Shown here: in pieces, positions 55,150-64,000 of the stretch
Position numbering within the stretch: position 1 is the stretch's first letter
Layout: each line of letters starts with the position of its first letter
Assembly (NCBI GenBank): GCA_963576565.1
Contig: OY755042.1
Span: forward strand, 14,359,272-14,423,271
DNA from: Aspidapion aeneum
Taxonomy: Eukaryota > Arthropoda > Insecta > Coleoptera > Brentidae
DNA: 64,000 nucleotides
Direction: 5' to 3'
Notes under the pieces: generated by a model
The model's database searches: none
The model's input: the letters and a program-made list of their open reading frames with translations, nothing else
What the model was told of the DNA's origin: nothing
Made by a program: the position numbers and the translations under genes

Positions 55150-56410
55150 AATCTAAAACACAATCATAACAAAAACATTTCATGTAAAAAAAGCCAAGTA
55201 CGCGAAAGTGGTATTCTGTAAAAAGAATTGAGATAAAAGTAAAGCCAAGTTCTCCAATACGAATTTCAAAATAAATGGTTCTTATTAGTTTGGAAATGTT
55301 TTTTTAAAACTTTGCTATTCCAGCCAAACTTCTTTACGTTCAATTTAGCACTTTGCCTAAAAGTCATTTGCAGCCATAATTTTTTACATGGAATGTTTTT
55401 GTTATGATTTCACTGCTTTTTTAAAGGATTTGGATAATATTTAAGTTTTAAAGTAGTAAAGAATGCGGGATATTGTTCAAAACTTTTGCAATGCCTTATT
55501 AAAAATGTTGCGGTTTTTTATATTTTCCTATGGTTTTATCATAGTTCCTATCAGCCTTCTAAAGCTCAGCTCTCTAGTGTTCCTGAAAGTCGACAATGTT
55601 AATTTTACATAACTTTACATTTATAGGGGAGGAAAGTAAATTAAAATGTTGGTGTTTTTAAATTTTTTCCTATAGTTTTATCATAGTTCCTATCAGTCTT
55701 CCAAAGCTCAGCTCTCTAGCCTTTCTGGAAGTGGACAATGCTAATTTACATAACTTTACATTTATTGGAGAGGGAAGTTAATTAAACTTTGGGGTTTTTT
55801 TAATTTTCTCTCATAGTTTTATCATAGTTACTATCGGCCTTTCAAAGCTCAGCTCTCTAGCGTGTCCGGAAGTGGACAATGTTACTTTTATATTATCTTA
55901 CATTTAAAGGGAAGAAAAGTAAATTATAATTTTGGGGTCTTAAAATTTTTTCCATAGTGTTATCCTAGTTCCTATCAGTCTGCCATTTCTAGAATTGGGC
56001 AATGTTACTTTTACATAACTTTACATGTATAGGAGAGGGGAGTAAATTAGAATTTTGGGGTTTTTTGATTTTTCCCAGGGGTTTGGTCATATATTCTATC
56101 AGTCTGCCCAAATTTCAGCATTGTAGCATGTCTGGAAGTACAGTAGAATTTTGATGATCTATACATGAGTGAGTAAGTGAGAGGCAATTTCGACGTTTTT
56201 TAAAATTTCGTAACAACTTTATTACTTTTTGGAATTCCATGAAACTTGGAGGTGTTGTTAGCACCATGAAGGTCTACGACTGTGCAAAGTTTGAGATTCG
56301 CAGCTCATTCCAAAGTAGAGTTTTAGATAGGTCAAATATCGGCTGAAATGTTTCAAGAAAAGATATCACGGCGCGCGAACTTGGCGTGGCACTGCCGTGC
56401 CCTGAGATTT
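55150..56410 (+). repeat. Dispersed repeat family R3, copy 3 (uninterrupted)
   Basis: Starts near ACATTTCATGTAAAAAAAGC, runs through CAAACTTCTTTACGTTCAAT and CATTTGCAGCCATAAT, then about four decayed units (55520-56060) with TTTTATCATAGTTCCTATC and AAGCTCAGCTCTCTAGC. It ends with GGAAGTACAGTAG, ATACATGAGTGAGTAAGTGA and GATAGGTCAAATATCGGC. It serves as the empty-site reference for the insertion in copy 2. Confidence 0.7.
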
Positions 56411-56627
56411 ACGAAAACGGGATCGTGCTGGATATATTTTAAAATATTAAGAAAAAACAATATAACTATAAACAAAATCCCATTGTGTCCCATAGACCCT
56501 TACCTACGCATCGGGGGCAGAACCGCACGTTAGATATAATTTTAGTAATAAGAGCTATCATGCTCACAACTATTAAGCAGCGGCGTGACGAGATTTAAAG
56601 AAAGTGAGGAGCAAAGAAATAAAGGAC

Positions 56628-56797
56628 CAGGCGCGGATCTACGGGAGGGGGAAAAGGGGAAATTCCCCCCCAAATCTCAATTTATATTTAGTTTTGACAC
56701 ACAGAATACACGTCCTGGTCACTATGCAAATAAGTTTTATGCAATATTTATTATGTCATTCCCCCCCCCCCAAACCAAGCTTCTAGATCTGCCCCAG
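56628..56797. mobile_element. MITE with perfect 8-bp duplication TAAAGGAC
   Basis: Flanked by TAAAGGAC at 56620-56627 and 56798-56805. Ends CAGGCGCGGATCTACGGG and, inverted, CTGGGGCAGATCTAGAAG, with C- and G-tracts inside. The 8-bp duplication puts it in the hAT group. The frames across it are not genes. Confidence 0.88.
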
Positions 56798-56809
56798 TAA
56801 AGGACAGCA

Positions 56810-57955
56810 GGTTCTTTCAGTATGATTCTTCTTGGAATCCATCTGCGCTATAGGAATTTAACTACCTTTTCCATTAACTTTTGTATACCTTCGTCTAAAA
56901 TACCAAACTTCAAAACCATGGTTTTTGATTACCAATAGAAAAAAAATTGCAACTGATTGGTTATATTTACGTGGCATTTATTGGGGGTTAATGTATGAGA
57001 TAGAAGAAAACTTACAAAATACAAAAGTTGTACAAGTTTTTCCATATTATCTTTTGGGTTATGTCAAAAATGTTAAATGAAAAATTTTGGCAGCAACTTA
57101 AAGGGAATATCCTTTATAGTTTCCCTCAGGAAAAAAGACATATTTTCCTTGGTTTTAAAAACTCAAACAAATTTACATTGAAGTATACAGAAACTTGGGC
57201 CAAATGGATTATCATTAGTGCACTTTAATAGTAACTTAAAAATAACATAACTCAAAACGGCTTAACCAAATGTTGACGACCTATATATTTTTGGAATCAG
57301 GATAAAGATGTTCCTAGGTGTTCCCTTTAGTTAAGAAAGTTGCTGTCAATTTGACATAACGAATAAAATCTCTGACTTGTGATATAATCCAAAATATAAT
57401 ATGGAAAAAATTGTCCAACTTTTGTATTTGAAGCTTTTTTCTCTTACCTACATTATCCCCTGAAAAAGGCCACGCAAATATAATTAATGTACCTGTAATT
57501 ATAGTTTAAAAATTATAACCTACCTAATTTATTAAAATTTTTATTTTATTGACATTTTTAAATTACAGTACTAGCACCTACTTTTTTACTTTGTGAACAG
57601 TGAATAAAATGGTATTTAAAATAAAGAGTTTTTAACAATAAAAAAACCGAAAATGACATATTCACACAGGAAAAGATACTGCACAGATATTTATGCACGC
57701 GTAGTAAAGTACACACTAAAAAGGCGCGCAGAGAAAAAAGCGCACCTAGTAAAACAGCACACAGGGAAATCAAACAAAGAAAAGTTTTGACTTAGGGAAT
57801 GTCCTTAAATTACGTCAAGCAAAAATTCAGGATTTTGGATCCCCCCGTAACGCATTTTCAAGGAAAAACACAAAAAAAAAACATTCAGTGTAACGCAAGG
57901 CCAAACCGAAACCTACTATTACAGGTTACTTGATCATCTTAATTTTGCTCACAAA
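56810..57955. other. Unannotated intergenic sequence
   Basis: No gene recognised. At 57715-57775 short phrases AAAAAGGCGCGCAGAG and AAAAAAGCGCACC recur (see the repeat at 32771). Confidence 0.3.
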
Positions 57956-57960
57956 AATAG

Positions 57961-58300
57961 GGTAGTATACAAGGTGTGTAACTTTAGGGGCCATAGGGCA
58001 CCTTTCTCGAGAAAAAAAGCATCAAAGTTGGCGATTTTTACACCTTTTTATAATAACTTTCTTAAAAGTCATGTATTAGAACATGAGCAATAAGTGGAGA
58101 AAAAAATATTCTTTAAAAAAATTACCCATGCGGTCAATTTTTTCCAGGACGAACTATTTTTTTTGGAACAAACTTTTATAATCCCATATTCAACGCAATG
58201 TTTTTCTTGATATTTTTTGTTAATAAAAATAAGTCTCTACGGAGACATATTGTAAAAATATCATTGATCGCACGGACACAAAAAAATTCGAAAACATAGT
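57961..58300. mobile_element. Half of a mariner-type MITE related to 18548-19228
   Basis: AAGGTGTGTAACTTTAGGGG, GGCCATAGGGC, ACAAACTTTTATAATCCCAT and AATAAGTCTCTACGGAGACA follow the same order as in 18548-19228. The expected inverted partner end is missing; a different CACCCTGTATATATA end lies at 58660. Confidence 0.55.
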
Positions 58301-59008
58301 TTTGAATGATGGAAACTTTGCTTGATAAAGAAGCTCTACGCAGTAAAATTAATTAATGGCTTTGAAAATGTACCATTTTTGCAACTTCACCGTGTAATAT
58401 TGCAATACTTTAATCAAATCAAGTTTTTTCAATTTATTCGAAATTTTGCGGGTTCATTCAAAAGGGCACAGAGGACCCTTTTTTCAATTTTTTCGGGTAC
58501 TGGGGTGGTAATTGCCCCTTTTACCCATCCCGCAGAACCGCCAGCCATGGAGTGACCGGATGTTAGGAAGAAAGCCAATTGAAAAACTTGTTATACTGTT
58601 TTTGATTTTTTCCAAAAAAATTATTATTAACCCGCTAGAAGCAGCGTTCCGTTAAAAGTCGCCACCCTGTATATATATAGATACTGGTGATCATGAAGAA
58701 GAAGAAAATAAAAAGGCAAACTTTAAAATAAACTAATCAATAAAAAGTAGTAATATCTATCTATCCTATCATAATCATAATAGAAGCATCATAGGTACAG
58801 GCAACAATCTAATCAATTTAAATTAATACTAAACACATTACGACAAATAATATAATATGGTAAAATCACGCCAGCGTCATTCAACCCAACAAATTTGGAG
58901 TGGGGTCATCAATTGTAAGCCCTATTTAGAAATTAAATGAAAGGAGGAGTCTAGAAGCCAAGAGCACGCCTTCCAAAGCATGGTCCCTCTCCATCGCACT
59001 AAAACGAT

Positions 59009-59014
59009 TCAGTT
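59009..59014 (+). promoter_or_regulatory. Candidate arthropod initiator (TCAGTT)
   Basis: TCAGTT matches the arthropod initiator consensus TCAGTY and lies 132 bp upstream of the first in-frame ATG of the transcription-factor exon. No TATA box is at -30 and the +28 region does not fit a downstream promoter element well, so this is only a positional suggestion for the start site. Confidence 0.25.
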
Positions 59015-59145
59015 TGCAACGATACTTTGAACTAGCAACATCTAAATAGATATTGACTTGTGTTACGGTACTTGGATATAGAGTGTTTCGTTATAAGTTT
59101 TTTAAGTTTAGTGCATTAGTGACTAATAAATTAGTTATAATTCAA

Positions 59146-59548
59146 ATGATTTGCAGAATGGAAGAAACCAAAACAGACATTAAGTCGAAAATATCGTTTA
59201 GTATTGAATCCATGCTATCGTCTACACCTAAATGTATATCGCCAGATATAGATAAAAGACATGACGGCAGTATTCACGAGGACTCAAACTGTTCCGATAA
59301 TGACGATTTTAGTAGATTAGATTCATCAAATGAAAGATTAGAAGACGACGATGATGAAGAAAATATTACTGTAGATGATGAAGATGATATGGACGGAAGA
59401 GAAAGTTTAAGTCCCAACTCGCAACATACAGTTTTAATTCCTCAACCTTTGCATCCGTCAATACCAAGGCTTCTTCCTACAGGTCAACCACAGTGGCCGT
59501 TTTCGTGGGTCGGACCAAATGGAGCATTTAGATCAAATTCTCCTTCAG
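59146..59548 (+). CDS. First coding exon of a putative homeodomain-type transcriptional repressor
   Basis: ATGs at 59146 and 59158 are in frame; the second (MEETKTDIKSK) has the better context (A at -3, G at +4). Counting from it: residues 11-22 KISFSIESMLSS form an engrailed-homology-1-like motif (F-S-I-x-x-hydrophobic-L), which recruits Groucho in many homeodomain, T-box and forkhead repressors. Residues 41-80 are Asp/Glu/Ser-rich (LEDDDDEE, DDEDDMDG). Residues 95-119 are Pro/Trp-rich (HPSIPRLLPTGQPQWPFSWV). The frame reaches CAG/GTAAGC at 59548, a strong donor, with a split glycine codon; read-through gives a non-conserved tail and stop at 59625. The DNA-binding domain must lie beyond the window. 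Homeobox (NK/Msx/Emx-like) is my best guess; the exact gene is not recognised. Confidence 0.75.
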
Positions 59549-60234
59549 GTAAGCTTCTTGTTCTACTTTGCCTTGTTCTTATAAAATATGATAATAGATA
59601 TAGGATCAGACTTTGTGGTAAATAATCTAATCTGTCCATTATGAATAGAAATAAAACTATTAGCTGTTATAGTTTCTATTATTTCTATATTCGATCCAAG
59701 ATTAGGTCAATTAGAAAATGTGTTTCTCTTTAAAGAGTGAAATATACGAAAAAACTCTCGTTAATATCAAAAAAACTAATATTGTATTAAATGTGTGACA
59801 ACCAGCAAACACACCGTCATAACTTGAATCAACTGATTTTGATTTTTCAATGTCAGAATTTGCCAATAAATTTATCGATTTTCCACGACGAACGAATATA
59901 TTTAAATAATTTGTGGCGAAATAAAGTTACAGTCTCTTTGGAGTTTCTGTCTGTGGCGCAGTGAAAATGTCCTACATCGAATACAAATCGTATAAGCAGT
60001 GCGAATTTTCCATTGTTAAAGGATCCCTTTTTTAAAATTATTTCTATGATATGTAACATGCTAGATAGAAATAGGTCTAGTGACATTTTTGGGTCGAATA
60101 TGAATTCCATCCCTTTTGAATCCCAAATCGATCTGTGATGCATTTTTGTTGAAGTTGCGGCCATTCTATTTTGATATTTTTATGGCAACTTAACTTTATA
60201 AAGGAAATTAGTTAAAAAAGTTAAAGTTGAGTAA

Positions 60235-60640
60235 AAACAAATAGATCCATGATAGACCTGATACCTTCCTAGCCCATTAGCACACTTCAAGTGAACTTCA
60301 AGCTATATCATCCTTGAAAACACTTTTTGTAAATATTTTAGAAACGGAAGCTCCTACGAAGTTTTTAGTAATAACATAAATTATTACGGAAAACGTTTTC
60401 TACTATATTCCGAGAACTACATATTGATGCGATGGTCCGTTAAAGCATATTTTCAATTTTTAAACTGTTAAGACAGCTCTTTTCAGGTTTTAGACTATTT
60501 TTCCTGAAAATTTCATCAAAATCGGTTCAGCGGTATAGGAACGACAGTAGGTCGGATGGACATACACACACCGACACACCACACGGACAAACGTCACCAA
60601 GATATTGCTAAGATAGGTCAAAATACACTTAAACAACAAT
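60235..60640 (-). repeat. Dispersed repeat family R2, copy 4, inside the intron
   Basis: Minus-oriented copy: CTTCCTAGCCCATTAGCACA, AGTTTTTAGTAATAACATAA, AAAATCGGTTCAGCGG, CATACACACACCGACACACC and GATAGGTCAAAATACAC occur in the same order as at 5820-6230. Confidence 0.65.
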
Positions 60641-60794
60641 AAAGGTATTTTTATGGAATTACTATGTATGTCAGGAATTGACATTTAAGATTTTATTTTT
60701 TACATGGCAAAAGTTGTCACCATATATGTGAATAATGAAAAATTGGAGTGCACTTTTCATTTTCAAAATTCTCGGTGCATTGTTGCACTTATTA

Positions 60795-61066
60795 GGGACT
60801 TATTGGAACAAAGCCAGGCAGTAAAATTATCAAGCAGTATTTAGACTATTTTGCATTGAAATGTGAGAGCTCATCTTTCAATATAAGGCTTTTGTTTACT
60901 ATAAAAACCAGAATAAATACTTCCGTCTTTAATTAGATACAAATAACCTATTTTTAAATTCGACCTTGTTATGTCAATTTTGAAAGGCCAACTATCAGCC
61001 TACAATGTAAATCTGTCAAAATACTGCCTGAAACTTTTACTCCTTGGCGTTATGCCAATAAGTCTC
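60795..61066. mobile_element. MITE of the GGGACTTATTGG family, TA-flanked
   Basis: Ends GGGACTTATTGGAACAAAGC and, inverted, GAGACTTATTGGCATAACGC, bordered by TA on both sides (60793-60794, 61067-61068). Length 272 bp, the same as the member at 32298-32568. A TA target suggests a mariner-type origin. Confidence 0.78.
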
Positions 61067-61161
61067 TAATATCGCTGTAAATGCTAATCGTTAAAAAATT
61101 GCACTCTTGCTCTAATGTAATGTAATTTTCATTTAAGTTTTTTAAAATTCGTATTGTCGTA

Positions 61162-61990
61162 CCGTAAGACGAGGTTAATTTGCTCCACTTTTTTGAGTTA
61201 ATTCGAAAAATTCAAAGAAATAACCAAAGATTATACCATCAAAACTGTTTTTTTGGTTTTAATGAAAAACACATGGTATAGGTAATTAACAAAGGACATT
61301 TTTATTACAAAATACTTAGTATTATAAATAATTTTTTAACTTGAAAAGTGCACCACTCAGCGGCGTAGCTTGCCTGAAGGGGCGAGGAGAAGCCGACAGC
61401 TAAAAAGGGCGCCCATCAAAAATCTTGCGACAAAAAAAGTCATTATGTCTTTAGTTTTCTTTGCCGCCCTCTCAATTTTGCGGTTGCCGGCCCTGCTACA
61501 TAATAAAGCTTAGGGCGCTTCGGGCACCCATGGGACGCCCGTACCCTCGAGGCGGGGGGACGACGAACCCCACGCCCCCCCCCCCTTCCACTCTACGCCA
61601 CTGGCCCCACTTTATAAAATATGAAAAGAAACATTGGTGTTTTATATGTTGGCGCAAACTACATCTAATATTTAGTTAGCTTTTCCCCAAACATTCAAAA
61701 TGGTGAATAAAAAATTTAAAAATATTGGTTTTTTAAGTTTTTATTGCATAGAAATCGATAACTGCACTAAACACCAAATTTTTCGAGGTCAAATTTTAAA
61801 GGAATTTTAAGCTGCACTTCACTCTGATATTAACCCGAAACGACTAAGCAGAAAACAGCCGCTACCGCATCCTTGAAAAGTCAAATTCGCAACGGATAAT
61901 TCACGCGTGGTGGCGTTATGGTGCATGCGCAGATTTTTAATGTGGAACAACACATTGGACCAGGGGGCGCAAAGTAACCTCGTTTTACGG
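61162..61990. mobile_element. TA-flanked TIR element with nested hAT MITE
   Basis: Ends CCGTAAGACGAGGTTAATTT and, inverted, CCGTAAAACGAGGTTACTTT, bordered by TA (61160-61161, 61991-61992). Its own sequence is about 575 bp once the nested 61358-61603 element and duplication are removed. No transposase. Probably Tc1/mariner-derived. Confidence 0.8.
61358..61603. mobile_element. hAT-type MITE nested in a TA-flanked element
   Basis: Ends CAGCGGCGTAGCTTG and, inverted, CAGTGGCGTAGAGTGG; octamers GCACCACT (61350-61357) and GCCCCACT (61604-61611) match at 7 of 8. GC-rich relative to the intron. The frame across its right end is not a gene. Confidence 0.83.
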
Positions 61991-64000
61991 TAGCTTAATT
62001 TACATATAATAATTATTTGACTTACTACCAAGTACTGTATGAGCTTTAATACAGTTACAAATGGGCAATATTGCCACGACGAGGTACTTGACTGAGTGGT
62101 ACTAACTACATGCCGCACGTGTTCTTTTTTATGTATTTTATTTAAATAAATGCAGTGACTTTAGGACAAGAAATGCAATACCTAAAACAAACAGGATAAA
62201 ATGTATTATGTAATAAAGTATTATGGTGTGGGTTGTAGATATAATTAATTTTTATGGACAATACCATAAGCTGAATACAAATCAAAGGCTTGGATAAATA
62301 TTATCCGGTTTATTTTAAGAGAAATTTAGATAAAACTTTAATTTGATTTACTATTAGGTATTTTCAGTAGGTATCTGTGCTTTTGAGTCAGCTACTTTTA
62401 ATTATTGCTAAATGAAGTTTTTAAATCTATCTTTATTGCACTTTTGAAAATTTTTTCAATATAATTTACAAGTTAAAAATATTATCAACATTATGATATG
62501 TAAAATTAAATTTTAACCAATTCACATTTGTCATAATTCAATATTTTAATAAATATACGCACATATCAACGTCTAAGGCTAACGATATTCCTAAAAAAAA
62601 CCACAAAACCATTTAACTGTCATTTTATGAACCAACAATTTTGCTATTAAAATTTAAATTTGTTTGCTAGACCAGAAAAGTATTAAACACTAATTTATTA
62701 TTTTAAAAAACGAAATTGTAAATTTTATCTATTAAACGTATATGTGACATTTATGTTCAACAATGTAATATAAATAAATGAATAATTTAAATTTATAGCG
62801 GTTGCATGATTTATGTTTTTGTTTAATGGATATGAAAGGCGATTTATTTTTAATATTTTTGGTTTTGCTTTAAACACACTTTAAAGGATCCTTATTATCC
62901 CAATTGATTTTAGCCTCATTTTCCATTATGCCCTCAAATCAAGTATTAGACTTGATAATTAATTTAACTTAATTCATTTTGATTATAATTATAGGATTCC
63001 TGAGAAAGGTTTTTTAGGAAAAAGTTTTTTTCAGAAATTAATGTTCTTAATTTTTGACTCATTTATTTTCATTCCTCGGTTTTTGACTTCTATATCAAGC
63101 ACTGTTACCACGGATCAGTGATCCGTGCTGTTACTGTCTAGCTCTCCTTCTAACTACAAACATTTGCAGGAACCTGTAGTAACATACTAACATTCGTTTC
63201 CCCACATAGCACAAAAATCACATCAAAATAAATTAACGTGAACAAAAATAACATAGTTTTTTTTTACTTGAAAACAACCTCATACCATGTAATATTTATT
63301 TTGTTAAATCTACCTGGTTAAAAACAAGGAGAAATCAAGCTATAAAAATGTACTTTTTGCTGAAGTTTCTGGTGCTGTGTATATAACGTGTTTTTTTACC
63401 CTCGTTATTTTCATGTACCAAATTCACACTTGAAAAGTCCCCCACAACATGTTCTAAAACGCCACTAGATTAAGACTTCTCAAACCTACTAACTTTCTGC
63501 GTCTTTTTTGGTCACGTTTTTTTAATAACATTTAAGAGACTTAAAAGAGACGCGAAAGAAGCTATAAAAGTTCAGTAGTTTAAGACTACAACACTTCAAG
63601 ACCATTTTAAAGATGGCGCTCAAGGCAAGACAAAATATCTATATATCTATCTATATATATATTATGTTTTTTTTAAAAGCTAAACAAGATTTTTTAACAG
63701 TAAACACTTTCACAGAATACTAATGTGTCTTTATCAGGTTAATAACAGATGCGTCGTGATCGTGAATGACCAGAGATCAGTTCCTTAAAAGGTTTTTGGA
63801 GTTTAGAGGCCTGCCTGATAGATTTCGTCAAAGTGAAAAATCCCGACAATAGGTGGCGCTGCTGCTAGTAAAATTTCAAAAATATTCAGTAGAAAAGCCC
63901 TGCAAGTCGCGTTTTAAAATTCGTGTTGAAAAGGCGTGAATCTAATGTGATTTTAACGTAAAAATCACTTAAAACTAACGTAAAAACATTGCTGTTTTAA

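Larger units (their letters stand above)
59549..64000 (+). other. Intron 1 of the putative homeodomain-type gene (3' end outside window)
   Basis: It begins with GTAAGC at 59549. No further coding exon was found to the window end: no WFQNRR-type homeodomain or other DNA-binding block appears in any plus-strand frame. The intron contains an R2 copy, two TA-flanked MITEs and a hAT MITE. From 61991 on it is AT-rich without recognised repeats and could hold regulatory DNA (for example a 19-bp palindrome at 63109-63127). Confidence 0.6.

Noticed and set aside
59549..64000. Search for the DNA-binding exon of the 59146 gene
   Set aside because: No plus-strand frame here shows a homeodomain, T-box, forkhead or zinc-finger signature, so the next exon is placed outside the window.

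Overview
This window is AT-rich, repeat-dense animal nuclear DNA, most likely from an insect with a large transposon-laden genome. The evidence is a spliced transcription-factor exon, degraded LINE, Tc1/mariner, hAT, Crypton and Penelope-like remnants, TA and TTA target duplications, and tRNA-derived SINEs. There are no operons, ribosome binding sites or CRISPR arrays. The insect order cannot be fixed from the sequence alone.

Only one convincing host protein-coding exon is present. At 59146-59548 (+) a first coding exon starts at an ATG and ends at a clean CAG/GTAAGC donor. It encodes an N-terminus with an engrailed-homology-1-like repressor motif (FSIESML), a long acidic stretch and a Trp/Pro-rich segment. 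This is the usual N-terminal layout of a homeodomain-type repressor whose DNA-binding domain lies on a later exon. From 59549 to the window end is its first intron. Almost everything to the left is intergenic repeat DNA.

Layout. 0-1.9 kb: a dispersed repeat (family R1) interrupted by a CR1/Jockey-like LINE. 2.6-4.2 kb: CGACGT-rich unique DNA. 4.6-6.2 kb: an inverted pair of family R2 around a hAT MITE with perfect 8-bp duplication. 6.8-8.6 kb: family R3 with a SINE-like insert. 8.8-11.8 kb: a Tc1-like transposase split by a 2-kb TIR element that itself carries a Crypton tyrosine-recombinase remnant. 12.4-13.1 kb: an RTE-like LINE. 13.9-15.1 kb: R1. 15.9-17.9, 18.5-19.2, 24.7-26.1, 34.0-35.1 and 44.8-46.3 kb: fold-back DNA elements, two retaining a transposase C-terminus. 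23.0-23.6 kb: a complete type-I hammerhead ribozyme motif beside a 134-bp-arm hairpin. 27-32.4 kb: a satellite-like array split by a Harbinger-like element (second copy at 41.3-43.2 kb). 33-34 kb: a LINE end and a hAT transposase relic. 38.0 kb: a palindrome of a tRNA 3' half. 38.3-39.8 kb: R1 invaded by a Penelope-like element with GIY-YIG domain and decayed hammerhead. 47.9-48.7 kb: a LINE. 49.5 kb: a tRNA-Gly-like SINE. 49.9-51.3 kb: a large inverted repeat. 52.9-61.6 kb: MITEs and R2/R3 copies around and inside the host gene.

The most unusual items are the intact hammerhead at 23080-23127 (minus strand), the three-layer Tc1/hAT/Crypton nest, the tRNA-half palindrome, and a short GCGC-phrase repeat shared by three separate loci. 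All family names come from reading translations and termini by eye; no database search was possible.
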